Origin: Comamonadaceae bacterium
Lineage (GTDB): Bacteria > Pseudomonadota > Gammaproteobacteria > Burkholderiales > Burkholderiaceae_C
Reading direction: 5' to 3'
Assembly (NCBI GenBank): GCA_947373185.1
Contig: CANBWP010000017.1
Location: forward strand, 1 to 56,476
Length of the DNA stretch: 56,476 nt
Shown here piece by piece: positions 37,164 to 47,658 of the stretch; position 1 is the stretch's first letter, and each line of letters begins with the position of its first letter. The notes under the pieces were generated by a model. That model ran no database searches, was not told the origin of the DNA, and worked only from the letters and a program-made list of their open reading frames with translations. A program made the position numbers and the translations under genes.

Positions 37164-38274
37164 TTTGAATACAGTGACAGCGGCCTCCGCCAATGCAGAA
37201 GCTTTTGTTATGAGCGAAGTGGTCGGTCGGGTCGGGTGTATCACGCTCAATCGACCGAAGGCTTTGAATGCACTGTCCTTGAACATGGTGCGCTTGATCA
37301 CACAGGCGCTGAACGCATTCCAAGCCAATCCTCAGGTGCTGGCGGTGTTGGTGCGCGGTCAAGGCAAAGAGGGCCCATTCGGACACTTCTGCGCTGGCGG
37401 CGACATCCGGTATTTTCACCAGGCCGCATTGGCGGGCGACAACAGTTTGGCGGACTTTTTCACGGAAGAGTACAGCCTGAACCATTTGATTCACACGTAC
37501 ACCAAGCCCTACATTGCCTTCATGGACGGGGTGGTCATGGGCGGTGGCATGGGCATCAGCCAGGGCGCCAGTGTTCGCATCGTGACAGACCGGACGCAAA
37601 TGGCCATGCCTGAAACGCACATTGGTTTATTTCCGGACGTCGGCGGTGGCTATTTCTTAAGCAAATGTCCCGGGCACATTGGTGAATACTTAGGCCTGAC
37701 GGGCCAAAAAATCAATGGTCAACAAGCCATTCAAGCGGGCTTGGCCGATGGTCTGATTGAAGCGCAACGTTTGCCCCTCATTTGGAAAACCTTGTTAAGC
37801 ACACCCTTTGAGAGCGGCGAGGCGGTAGAGCGTTGGTTGCAAAGCCAATTTAGCAAGTTGGAAGCTGCGACATTTCCAGACAAAGCGGCCATTGACCAAT
37901 GTTTTGCCTTCAATACGCCCCTTGAAATTTCATTGGCCCTGGCGCAAATCAATTCCCCTTGGGCGATTCAAAGCTTGGCCAGTTTGAACAAGGCCTCACC
38001 CTTGATGGTGCATGTGGTCTTGGCGCAAATTCGCAAGGCACGACACATGAGTTTGGCAGATGACTTGCGCATGGAGCGCGACTTGGTTCATCACTGTTTC
38101 CATTTGCGTGAGCAAAGTGAAACCGTCGAAGGCATTCGCGCATTGGCGGTTGACAAAGACCACCAACCAAAATGGTCGCATGCCAATTTAGAAGCTGTGT
38201 CCGCGCAAGAATGGCCTTTGTTTTTCCAAAGTCCTTGGACATTGGAGACGCATCCTCTGCGTCATTTGAGTTGA
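37156..38274 (+). CDS. 3-hydroxyisobutyryl-CoA hydrolase-like crotonase (ECH_2 family)
   Basis: Crotonase-fold protein of 372 residues from the ATG at 37156, which overlaps the EamA gene. The signature FCAGGDIR (about residues 77-84) and the longer C-terminal part separate 3-hydroxyisobutyryl-CoA hydrolases from plain enoyl-CoA hydratases. The oxyanion segment MDGVVMGGGMGIS and the acidic pair region MPETHIGLFPDVGGGYFLS are present. The expected reaction is thioester hydrolysis in valine breakdown. No other valine genes are adjacent, so an enoyl-CoA hydratase role cannot be excluded. Confidence 0.85.
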   Translation: MSDLNTVTAASANAEAFVMSEVVGRVGCITLNRPKALNALSLNMVRLITQALNAFQANPQVLAVLVRGQGKEGPFGHFCAGGDIRYFHQAALAGDNSLADFFTEEYSLNHLIHTYTKPYIAFMDGVVMGGGMGISQGASVRIVTDRTQMAMPETHIGLFPDVGGGYFLSKCPGHIGEYLGLTGQKINGQQAIQAGLADGLIEAQRLPLIWKTLLSTPFESGEAVERWLQSQFSKLEAATFPDKAAIDQCFAFNTPLEISLALAQINSPWAIQSLASLNKASPLMVHVVLAQIRKARHMSLADDLRMERDLVHHCFHLREQSETVEGIRALAVDKDHQPKWSHANLEAVSAQEWPLFFQSPWTLETHPLRHLS

Positions 38275-38278
38275 ATGC

Positions 38279-38304
38279 AAGCAGCTTGAACGAGGCTGCT
38301 ATTT
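38279..38304. terminator. Possible weak terminator between convergent genes
   Basis: AGCAGC (38280-38285) and GCTGCT (38295-38300) form a 6-bp stem with a 9-nt loop, followed by ATTT on the plus strand. It touches the smpB stop codon. The T run is poor, so the call is weak. Confidence 0.35.
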
Positions 38305-38794
38305 AGCGATTGCGGCTTTTCATGGCGCGTTCAACCTCGCGCTTGCCTTCTCGGTCTTTGATGGTGTCGCGTTTGTCGTGCTCTGCCTTGCCTTTGGCCA
38401 GTGCGACTTCACATTTGATAAAACCCGCTTTCCAGTGCAAGTTGATCGGCACCAAGGTAAAGCCTTTTTGTTCCACCTTGCTGGTGAGCCGGTCAATTTC
38501 GTCGCGTTTGAGCAATAGCTTGCGCGTGCGAGCAGCTTCTGGGTTAACGTGTGTGGACGCTGTTTTGAGTGGGTTGATCAAACAGCCAATGATGAACATT
38601 TCTTTGTTACGAATGACCACGTAACCATCGGTGAGTTGTACTTTGCCTTCGCGCACTGCCTTGACCTCCCAACCCTCTAGCACCATGCCGCACTCATGCC
38701 GCTCTTCAAAAAAGTAGTCAAAGGCTGCTTTTTTGTTTTCGGCAATGAGACCTGATTTTCCAGGTCCTTTGGTTTTTTTGGGGGGGGTGGCCAT
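38303..38794 (-). CDS. smpB: SsrA-binding protein SmpB
   Basis: Partner of tmRNA in trans-translation, 163 residues. Core motifs: [29 protein letters not shown] (given from its first part), [20 protein letters not shown], and a basic C-terminal tail ([14 protein letters not shown]) that enters the ribosomal A site. The tmRNA gene itself is not in the window. It is divergent from ratA, a frequent arrangement in proteobacteria. Confidence 0.97.
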   Translation of the reverse strand: MATPPKKTKGPGKSGLIAENKKAAFDYFFEERHECGMVLEGWEVKAVREGKVQLTDGYVVIRNKEMFIIGCLINPLKTASTHVNPEAARTRKLLLKRDEIDRLTSKVEQKGFTLVPINLHWKAGFIKCEVALAKGKAEHDKRDTIKDREGKREVERAMKSRNR

Positions 38795-38821
38795 GAAAAG
38801 ATAAAAGGGGGATAAGGTCAG

Positions 38822-38876
38822 ACGCTCGTTTCTGAGCGTTCGACATTTGCAAGCGGGCTTGCAGTGAAACTACAAT
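38822..38876 (+). promoter_or_regulatory. Probable ratA promoter with two small inverted repeats
   Basis: TACAAT at 38871-38876 (-10, 5 of 6) lies 18 bases after TTGCAA at 38847-38852 (-35, 4 of 6), 21 bases before the ratA start. The -35 overlaps the inverted repeat TGCAAGC-GG-GCTTGCA (38848-38863). A second repeat, ACGCTC and GAGCGT, is at 38822-38839. They might be binding sites; this is untested. Confidence 0.5.
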
Positions 38877-38897
38877 CTAAAGTACAAAGCCTATTGT

Positions 38898-39349
38898 ATG
38901 AAGAAACTGCACAAATCTGTCCTGATCTGGTACGCCCCAGAGGAAATGTTTCGCCTGGTGACCGATGTCGATCAGTACATGAATTTTTTACCTTGGTGCA
39001 AACACTCCAAAGTCTTGCAGGCCCAAGGTCTGGAAATGGATGCAGAGGTCGGCATTGGCATGGCCGGCATCAGTCAGGTTTTTGTGACGCACAACACCCA
39101 CATTGAAAACCGCGAAGTGCACATGAAATTGGTCAAAGGCCCATTTTCTAACTTGGATGGTACTTGGACCTTTGAGCCGGTTGGCGATGGCACGCAGCGC
39201 GCCTGCAAAGTGACCCTCTCTTTGGCCTATGGCTTCTCCAGCAGCACATTGGCCGCAGTGGTCGGCCCCGTGTTTGACAAAATTGCGGCCAGTTTGGTTG
39301 ATGCCTTTGTCAAAAGGGCAGAGCAAATTTATGGCGCTGAGGCCGCGTG

Positions 39350-39350
<1 letters not shown>
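38898..39350 (+). CDS. ratA: RatA-like SRPBCC (START-fold) protein
   Basis: Small START/Coq10-fold protein of 150 residues. The N-terminus KLHKSVLIWYAPEEMFRLVTDVDQYMNFLPWC matches the polyketide-cyclase/RatA family. Proposed roles are binding of ubiquinone or, for E. coli RatA, inhibition of 70S assembly; the latter is debated. Here it is paired with rnfH and next to smpB, the conserved order. Its stop overlaps the rnfH start (TGATG). Confidence 0.88.
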
Positions 39351-41246
<1,896 letters not shown>

Positions 41247-41293
41247 TTCAGTGCAAGGTCCTGCTTGAAACTTTTTTTGACTCCTTAAGCTCC

Positions 41294-42907
41294 ATGTCGC
41301 ATTCCAAAATTCTGATTCTTGACTTTGGCTCTCAAGTCACTCAACTCATCGCCCGTCGTGTTCGTGAAGCGCATGTTTTTTGTGAAGTACATCCTTGCGA
41401 TGTCACCAGCGATTGGGTGCGTGAGTACGCCAAAGATGGCAACCTCAAAGGCATCATTTTGTCGGGCTCGCATGCCAGTGTTTACGAAGTCGACGACCGA
41501 GCCCCAGATGCTGTGTTTGAGTTGGGCATTCCTGTGCTGGGAATTTGCTACGGCATGCAAACCATGGCGGAGCAGCTGGGCGGTAAAGTGGAAGCTGGGC
41601 ACACGCGTGAATTCGGCTATGCCGAAGTGCGGGCCCATGGCCATACCGAATTGCTCAAAGGCATTGAAGACTTTGTCACGGCCGAAGGTCATGGCATGCT
41701 CAAAGTTTGGATGAGCCATGGCGACAAAGTGACGCAATTGCCCGAAGGCTTCAAAGTCATGGCGTCGACACCAGCTTGCCCTATTGCAGGTATGGCCGAT
41801 GAAGCGCGCCGTTTTTACGCTGTTCAATTCCATCCCGAAGTGACCCACACCGCGCAAGGTCAAGCGCTGTTAAACCGCTTTGTGCTGGACATTTGCAAAG
41901 CCCGTCCTGACTGGATCATGGGTGATTACATTGAAGAAGCCGTTGCCAACATTCGTGCGCAAGTGGGCAACGAAGAAGTCATCTTGGGTTTGTCCGGGGG
42001 TGTCGATTCTTCGGTGGCAGCAGCCCTGATCCACCGCGCCATTGGTGATCAACTCACGTGCGTGTTTGTCGACCATGGGTTGTTGCGCTTGAACGAAGGC
42101 GACATGGTCATGGAAATGTTTGAAGGCAAATTGCACGCCCGCGTGATTCGCGTCGATGCCAGCGATTTGTTCTTGGGCAAACTGGCGGGTGTGAGTGAGC
42201 CAGAGCAAAAACGCAAAATCATTGGCGGTTTGTTTGTCGATGTGTTCAAAGACGAAGCGGCCAAATTAAAGGCTGGCACAGGCGGCCACAAAGGCGCCAG
42301 TTTCTTGGCGCAAGGCACCATTTATCCTGATGTCATTGAGTCGGGTGGTGCCAAGAGCAAGAAAGCCGTCACCATCAAGAGCCACCACAATGTGGGCGGC
42401 TTGCCTGAACAACTCGGCCTGAAACTGCTAGAGCCTCTTCGTGAATTGTTCAAAGACGAAGTGCGCGAGTTGGGCGTCGCGCTTGGTTTGCCGCGTGAAA
42501 TGGTTTACCGTCATCCGTTCCCTGGCCCGGGACTGGGTGTGCGCATTTTGGGTGAAGTCAAGCCAGAATACGCCGATTTGCTGCGACGTGCGGATGCCAT
42601 CTTCATCGAAGAACTGCGCAACTTCACCGATGACACAGGCACGTCTTGGTACGACCTGACCAGCCAGGCCTTTACCGTGTTCTTGCCCGTAAAGAGTGTG
42701 GGGGTGATGGGCGATGGTCGCACTTACGACTATGTGGTGGCATTGCGTGCCGTTCAAACGTCCGACTTCATGACGGCTGATTGGGCTGAACTGCCATATG
42801 CCTTGTTGAAAAAAGTATCAGGTCGCATCATCAACGAAGTGCGTGGCATCAACCGCGTGACCTACGACGTGAGCAGCAAACCCCCCGCAACCATCGAATG
42901 GGAATGA
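41294..42907 (+). CDS. guaA: GMP synthase (glutamine-hydrolysing)
   Basis: Converts XMP to GMP with glutamine and ATP, 537 residues. The class I amidotransferase domain (about 1-200) has nucleophile Cys85 in GICYGMQ. The ATP-pyrophosphatase domain has the P-loop SGGVDSS at 234-240. The C-terminal dimerisation domain ends in KPPATIEWE, the usual terminus. Cotranscription with guaB is likely. Confidence 0.98.
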   Translation: MSHSKILILDFGSQVTQLIARRVREAHVFCEVHPCDVTSDWVREYAKDGNLKGIILSGSHASVYEVDDRAPDAVFELGIPVLGICYGMQTMAEQLGGKVEAGHTREFGYAEVRAHGHTELLKGIEDFVTAEGHGMLKVWMSHGDKVTQLPEGFKVMASTPACPIAGMADEARRFYAVQFHPEVTHTAQGQALLNRFVLDICKARPDWIMGDYIEEAVANIRAQVGNEEVILGLSGGVDSSVAAALIHRAIGDQLTCVFVDHGLLRLNEGDMVMEMFEGKLHARVIRVDASDLFLGKLAGVSEPEQKRKIIGGLFVDVFKDEAAKLKAGTGGHKGASFLAQGTIYPDVIESGGAKSKKAVTIKSHHNVGGLPEQLGLKLLEPLRELFKDEVRELGVALGLPREMVYRHPFPGPGLGVRILGEVKPEYADLLRRADAIFIEELRNFTDDTGTSWYDLTSQAFTVFLPVKSVGVMGDGRTYDYVVALRAVQTSDFMTADWAELPYALLKKVSGRIINEVRGINRVTYDVSSKPPATIEWE

Positions 42908-42953
42908 GGGGAAAGGGGCTGCGCGTTGTCGTCGCCCTTTATTAGATTCTTCT

Positions 42954-43487
42954 TCAACGCGACAAAATGTCACGAATCTCACGCATGTACAACTTGCCTG
43001 TCGAGACGTCGTCCACCGTCACTTCGTGGCGCACATAGCGACGATCTCGTTTGACAAATTTGTCAATGGCTTTGGTGGTGATTCGCACAGTGGCGCCCAC
43101 TGGAATGGCGTCCACAATTTCGGTGTCGTGAAACGTGTGAATGGAGCCCACCGCAAATGGCTTGGTGTGGTCAAACTGCACTGACAGCACAAAGTGTGAC
43201 ATCATCAGAGGCGGCACGACCGCCCCCCCAAAGGGTGATTCGCCAGGAATGCGCCAGGTGTTCATGCGCCAACCTTCGTACCACGGGTTGTAGTCTTCGA
43301 CGGCATCGGCATAAAGAATGATCAATTCTGGCGTGATTTGCAATTCACGCGAAAGAACGTCACCCACAGTGACCATGTCCCAATAGGTTTCAGATTCTTC
43401 ATCCAAACTCTTCACGTAGTCGCGTGTTTGCTGAATTTGGATGGCGGTCATGGGGCGCAGGCTGTCAGTTTGGATATCGGTATTCAT
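42954..43487 (-). CDS. MaoC-like hot-dog hydratase subunit, catalytic His missing
   Basis: Hot-dog-fold protein of 177 residues from the ATG at 43487 (the frame is open further upstream, into the neighbouring gap, without a better start). It resembles the FAS1-like N-terminal MaoC dehydratase family. In the hydratase-2 motif D-x-N-P-x-H it reads EDYNPWY: the Asp is kept but the His is replaced by Tyr. Last gene of a minus-strand operon with a second MaoC-like gene and an acyl-CoA synthetase. Probably half of a heteromeric enoyl-CoA hydratase; the substrate is unknown. Confidence 0.82.
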   Translation of the reverse strand: MNTDIQTDSLRPMTAIQIQQTRDYVKSLDEESETYWDMVTVGDVLSRELQITPELIILYADAVEDYNPWYEGWRMNTWRIPGESPFGGAVVPPLMMSHFVLSVQFDHTKPFAVGSIHTFHDTEIVDAIPVGATVRITTKAIDKFVKRDRRYVRHEVTVDDVSTGKLYMREIRDILSR

Positions 43488-43533
43488 AAGATTCGTTTCG
43501 AGATGAAGGGGGGGGTTAAGGCGTAAGCAGGCT

Positions 43534-43980
43534 TCAAACGCCCACATCAACTTCTGCAAAGCCGATGGTCTTTTTTTCGCCTGCTTCGTTGTCGGCCCAA
43601 AACTCAATTTTGAATCGGTGGCCATTGCCTTTAGGGGTTTTTTCGGTCACCACGCCATGGGTCGTGATGATTTCGTTGGCCAATGTGGACGACACGTATT
43701 TGCACACGATGCGCGCATTTTTGAAAAAGTTGGCACCAAAGTAATTGACGCACATCTCAGAGATGTAGGCCGATGACATTTCACCGGTTTGAATGGGGGC
43801 GGCCAGTCCGGTTTCTGCTGCGTAAACGGGGTCCCAATGGTTGGGGTTGAAGCGCCCCCACAGGCGAGAGCCCATGAGTTGAATGGCGGCTTTTTTCTTC
43901 ACGCCGTCGAGTACAAAGCCAACGGGTGTGTCAGCGTGAATGAGTCCCTGGCTACCAGGGATCTGTGTGTTGAATGTCAT
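43534..43980 (-). CDS. MaoC-like hot-dog hydratase subunit, catalytic Asp missing
   Basis: Hot-dog protein of 148 residues; the ATG at 43980 has AGGA 8 bases upstream (GTG 43983 is an alternative). The hydratase-2 motif reads GRFNPNHWDPVYA: the His is kept but the catalytic Asp is Arg. It is 46 bases from the partner subunit, which shows the reverse loss. This fits a heterodimer with a shared active site, like the two-chain MaoC hydratases known from steroid side-chain breakdown (ChsH1/ChsH2); the comparison is by analogy. Confidence 0.82.
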   Translation of the reverse strand: MTFNTQIPGSQGLIHADTPVGFVLDGVKKKAAIQLMGSRLWGRFNPNHWDPVYAAETGLAAPIQTGEMSSAYISEMCVNYFGANFFKNARIVCKYVSSTLANEIITTHGVVTEKTPKGNGHRFKIEFWADNEAGEKKTIGFAEVDVGV

Positions 43981-44020
43981 CACATGGGTCCTATGAACGT
44001 AAAAAAATGGAAGAGGGCCA

Positions 44021-45772
44021 TTAGCCCTGTTGAAGTTCTTTCAGTGCCATTTGAACCAGCAAAAATTTGCGTGCACGGCCTGAAGGGGTAACGGGAATTT
44101 GATCAGCACGCAGCGCCAAAATGTATTGGGGCACTTTGAAACGGGACAAGTTGTCGGCGCAGAAATCGATCAAGGACTGAGGGCTGGTTTGATGGCCATC
44201 GCGCCACACCACAAAGGCACAACCTACTTCGCCCATGCGTTCGTGAGGAACGGGGACCACGTGAGCTTGAAGCACGGCTGGGTGGGTGACCAACAAATCT
44301 TCAATTTCGGTGGGCATGACTTGTTCACCCCCACAGCGGTAGGACTCTTTGCTTCGGCCCATCAAGGTCAGGTAATGGTTTTCATCGATGCGGCCTAGAT
44401 CTCCCGTGCGAAACCAGCCGTCTGCTGTGAAGGCTTCGGCAGTGGCTTCTGGCTTGTTGTAGTAGCCTGCCGTGACCCCGGGACCTTTGGCCAACAATTC
44501 ACCCATGTCACCTGGCTCGACATCGACCCCAGTCTCTGGGTTGACCACGCGGTAGACCACCAAGCGCTGACCCAATGAGGGATCGCCTGCGGGGCCAACT
44601 TCTCGCAATCGCCCGTTGGTGTTCAGAAGTCGATCAAAGGGATCATCAGGACGCGTCACGGTGCTGGAGGCGGTCACTTCTGTCATGCCATATCCCGTGG
44701 TGATTTCTTGCGGGTGCAGGTAGGTGACGATCTCTTGCCATATGTAGGCGGGTGCCCGACCGCCCGAAGAAATCACAGAGGTCAGGGTTGGCAGTGTGTA
44801 AGTGGTCTTTTTCAATTCGTCCAACAAAGCCAAAGTCATGGTGGGGATGAGCAGTACGTCCGTGGCACCGTGTTTTTCGATGCCTTCCAGGGTTTCTTTG
44901 GCATCAAATCGGATTTGCGGAATGATGGCGCCGCCGACAAACAAACAGGCCAACAAGCCTTCCACATAACCATACACGTGGTACATGGGCAGTGAGAACA
45001 CAATGCGGCGACCGTCTTCAAAGGCGCGTCCCCATGTGCTGCCAAATGCCGTTCTGAGCATCATGTCATGGGTGATCATGACGCCCTTGGGTGTGCCTGT
45101 TGTGCCTGAGGTGTAAATGATGTCGCAGTTGCTGTGAGGCCCGGGATGTTGACTGTCAAGCAGTGGTGCATCCTTGCCAAAATTTGCAAGCTGTTTGGCG
45201 TCAGCTGGAACTTCATGGCCACTGCATGGAAAGACGATGACTTGTTGAAGTTTGGGAAACGCAGTGCCGCCGGCATGTTTCGTCCACTGGGGTGCCAGTT
45301 CATCCAAAAATTGCAAATAATTCAGGCCCCGAAATTGATCCATGGTGATCAACAGGACTGCGTCTGACTGTTTGAGCACATAGCCCAATTCATCGCGACG
45401 GTTCAAAAAGTTAATGGGCACTGCCACCGCGCCAGCGCGTGAAATGCCAAATTTAACAGCTACAAATTCTGGAAAGTTACCCATCAGCAAGGCGACGTGG
45501 TCGCCCGCTTGAACGCCATTTGCCTGCAGACCTGCTGCAATTTGGCATGACCATGTTTGGATGTCTTGATAGGTCCAGACTTTTTGATCGGTGATGACCA
45601 AGGGCCTTGATGGATGGCGTTTTGCCATCAGGTCCAGCGTTTCATGCAGCGTGCTTGCCTGCCATGTGGGACATGTTGTCAATAAAGCATCTTGACGTGC
45701 CTTGACCGAAGGGAGGTGTTGGCCAGGACGGGAGGGTGCTGTCGAAAGGACGTCGGTGGGCGAGGTGATCAT
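44021..45772 (-). CDS. Acyl-CoA synthetase / AMP-dependent ligase (ANL superfamily)
   Basis: Activates a carboxylic acid to its CoA thioester through an acyl-AMP. It has 583 residues from the ATG at 45772 (ATG 45790 adds six). The AMP-binding motif YTSGTTGTPKGV starts at residue 220; TGYGMTE and the WFRTGDLGRIDENHYLTLMGR hinge region follow, and the C-terminal Lys is in PSGRARKF. First gene of the minus arm of the catabolic cluster, with an operator-like repeat just upstream. The substrate is unknown. Confidence 0.9.
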   Translation of the reverse strand: MITSPTDVLSTAPSRPGQHLPSVKARQDALLTTCPTWQASTLHETLDLMAKRHPSRPLVITDQKVWTYQDIQTWSCQIAAGLQANGVQAGDHVALLMGNFPEFVAVKFGISRAGAVAVPINFLNRRDELGYVLKQSDAVLLITMDQFRGLNYLQFLDELAPQWTKHAGGTAFPKLQQVIVFPCSGHEVPADAKQLANFGKDAPLLDSQHPGPHSNCDIIYTSGTTGTPKGVMITHDMMLRTAFGSTWGRAFEDGRRIVFSLPMYHVYGYVEGLLACLFVGGAIIPQIRFDAKETLEGIEKHGATDVLLIPTMTLALLDELKKTTYTLPTLTSVISSGGRAPAYIWQEIVTYLHPQEITTGYGMTEVTASSTVTRPDDPFDRLLNTNGRLREVGPAGDPSLGQRLVVYRVVNPETGVDVEPGDMGELLAKGPGVTAGYYNKPEATAEAFTADGWFRTGDLGRIDENHYLTLMGRSKESYRCGGEQVMPTEIEDLLVTHPAVLQAHVVPVPHERMGEVGCAFVVWRDGHQTSPQSLIDFCADNLSRFKVPQYILALRADQIPVTPSGRARKFLLVQMALKELQQG

Positions 45773-45813
45773 GTTGCGCTCTCTGTGCATGGATGATGGT
45801 TTTGCATCATGTT

Positions 45814-45829
45814 AATACCAATCAGTATT
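45814..45829. promoter_or_regulatory. Operator-like inverted repeat 1 (ATAC-N6-GTAT)
   Basis: AATACCAATCAGTATT: 5-bp arms AATAC and GTATT around six bases. It lies 42 bases before the acyl-CoA synthetase start. It shares both half-sites and spacing with the repeat at 45909-45926, so one regulator, likely the TetR protein of the cluster, may bind both. Confidence 0.6.
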
Positions 45830-45872
45830 TTCGTCTACTTGCTGGATATTTCATTTACACAAGGGGAGTTTG

Positions 45873-45892
45873 AAATAAATTTGAATTTATTT
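45873..45892. promoter_or_regulatory. AT-rich 20-bp palindrome in the divergent promoter
   Basis: AAATAAATTTGAATTTATTT has 9-bp perfect arms around TG. It ends 11 bases before the TTGACA box of the monooxygenase promoter. It may be an UP-like element, a site for a nucleoid protein or a second operator. No T-run geometry for a terminator in either direction. Confidence 0.45.
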
Positions 45893-45903
45893 TAAAAAAT
45901 AGG

Positions 45904-45932
45904 TTGACAGATACTGGCCGGTATCTGAGAAT
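45904..45932 (+). promoter_or_regulatory. Promoter of the monooxygenase operon
   Basis: Perfect -35 TTGACA (45904-45909), 17-bp spacer, -10 GAGAAT (45927-45932, 4 of 6). The start site would be about 45939, giving a leader of about 75 bases to the TTG start at 46015. The spacer is filled by an operator-like repeat. Confidence 0.65.
45909..45926. promoter_or_regulatory. Operator-like inverted repeat 2 (ATAC-N6-GTAT)
   Basis: AGATACTGGCCGGTATCT pairs in 8 of 9 positions. It fills the spacer between the -35 and -10 boxes, where a bound repressor would block polymerase. An extra unpaired ATAC half-site follows at 45931-45934. The centres of the two repeats are 96 bases apart. Confidence 0.65.
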
Positions 45933-46014
45933 ACCAGCAAGAAACAAAACTCAAAGCAGTGACCGCGGTGGTGCTTTGGTCGTCAGTCAATTCAGTCTAG
46001 TTGGGAGTGTTCAA

Positions 46015-47658
46015 TTGGAAACAGTCGATGCAGTCGTCATTGGTGCCGGTTTTGCCGGTTTGCGCGCTCTTTACCGTTTGCGTGGCATGGGCAAAAAAGT
46101 GCGTGTCCTAGAAGCCAGCGAAGGCGTAGGTGGTGTTTGGTACCACAATGGCTACCCTGGTGCCCGCTGTGATGTTGAGAGTTATGACTACTCCTACAGC
46201 TTTTCCCCTGAGTTGGAGCAAGACTGGCGTTGGTCTGAGCGTTACGCGACTCAGCCAGAAATTTTGCGATACATCAATCATGTGGCCGATCGCTTTGACT
46301 TGCGCAAAGACATACATTTCAGCACTTTCATGGAAGAGGCCAGCTATGACGAAAAAGCGGCCCGTTGGACCATCAAGTCCAGAGACGGCCGTGTTTGGTC
46401 TGCGCAGTATTTTGTGATGTGCGTGGGGCAACTTTCCACCACCAAGGCACCAAACTACCCAGGTCAGTCTGACTTCCAGGGTGAAATCATTCACAGCGGC
46501 GTGTGGCCTAAGCACAAGGTGGATTTTGCTGGCAAGCGTGTGGCCATCATTGGAACGGGTTCATCTGGCATGCAAATGACGCCCATCATTGCCAAAGAAG
46601 CCAAGCACTTGACGGTGTTTCAGCGAACCGCTAATTTCAGCATTCCTGCGTCCAATGCGCCGGTCTCTGATGAAGAGGACCGTCAAGTGAAGGCGACTTA
46701 CCGTCAGCGACGTGAGCAAGCATGGAACTCGCCTACAGGCTTGGGATTCAAACCCAATAAACAGTCTGCATTGGATGTGAGTCCAGAAGAACGTGAGAAA
46801 GTGTATGAGGCGGCCTGGAACCGATTGGGTTACGGTTTTGCTTTGACTTATTTTGATATTTTGCTTTCGAAACCAGCCAACGACACCGCTGCAGAGTTCA
46901 TTCGCAAGAAAATCGGCGCCGTCATCAACGACCCCGTCGTTCGTGAAAAGTTGGTGCCCAAAGGTCACGCCTTTGCCGCACGTCGTCCTTCTGTCGATAG
47001 CGGCTACTTCCAAGCTTTCAATCGCGACAACGTCGAATTGGCCGATGTGCGTGAATGCCCCATTGTTGCGTTCACGCCGGAGGGCATTCGGACGACGGCC
47101 AAGTCGCATGAATTTGACATCATCATTTTTGCGACCGGTTTTGATGCATTCACGGGCTCATTGCTCAAGCCCAACATTGTGGGGCGTTCAGGTCGCACCT
47201 TGCGCGAAAAATGGTCTGCAGGCCCCGTGACCCAGTTGGGTGTTTCTGTGTCCGACTTCCCTAACATGTTGATCGTGGTGGGGCCTGGCAGTCCCTCCTT
47301 GCTCAGCAATGTGATGGTCTCCACTGAAGAGCAAATAGACTGGTTGGCCGAACTGATTCGCAACATGGATGCGCAGCACATTGTGGAGTTTGAAGCAGAA
47401 CCCGAAGCCGAAGTGCGTTGGGTGGCGCATGTGAACGAGCGCGCCAAAGAAACTTTGTACATGACGGCTGACTCTTATTACAACGGCGCAGAAGTTGCGG
47501 GCAAGCCCAAGGTGTTCATGCCTTACTCAGGGGGTGTTCGGGGTTATCGCCGCATTTTGCACAAATGCGCAGAAGAAGGTTACACCGGCTTTGCCTTGCG
47601 CACGCAGCCTGCCGCCTTGGGTGGTGTGCCTGTCAAGCTTCAAACAGTGCTGTCATGA
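46015..47658 (+). CDS. Flavin-dependent Baeyer-Villiger monooxygenase
   Basis: FAD- and NADPH-dependent enzyme inserting oxygen next to a ketone to give an ester or lactone. The frame is open from 45904, but that part holds the promoter. GGGAG at 46003-46007 sits 7 bases before a TTG at 46015, giving 547 residues, the usual size of cyclohexanone-type enzymes. FAD site GAGFAG at 10-15; family fingerprint FQGEIIHSGVWP at 154-165; NADPH site GTGSSG at 180-185. The substrate range cannot be read off. Its stop overlaps the SDR start (ATGA). Confidence 0.92.
   Translation: METVDAVVIGAGFAGLRALYRLRGMGKKVRVLEASEGVGGVWYHNGYPGARCDVESYDYSYSFSPELEQDWRWSERYATQPEILRYINHVADRFDLRKDIHFSTFMEEASYDEKAARWTIKSRDGRVWSAQYFVMCVGQLSTTKAPNYPGQSDFQGEIIHSGVWPKHKVDFAGKRVAIIGTGSSGMQMTPIIAKEAKHLTVFQRTANFSIPASNAPVSDEEDRQVKATYRQRREQAWNSPTGLGFKPNKQSALDVSPEEREKVYEAAWNRLGYGFALTYFDILLSKPANDTAAEFIRKKIGAVINDPVVREKLVPKGHAFAARRPSVDSGYFQAFNRDNVELADVRECPIVAFTPEGIRTTAKSHEFDIIIFATGFDAFTGSLLKPNIVGRSGRTLREKWSAGPVTQLGVSVSDFPNMLIVVGPGSPSLLSNVMVSTEEQIDWLAELIRNMDAQHIVEFEAEPEAEVRWVAHVNERAKETLYMTADSYYNGAEVAGKPKVFMPYSGGVRGYRRILHKCAEEGYTGFALRTQPAALGGVPVKLQTVLS

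Noticed and set aside
42908..42953. Terminator between guaA and the MaoC gene
   Set aside because: AAAGGG...CCCTTT can pair, but the stem is weak and the loop long; not supported.
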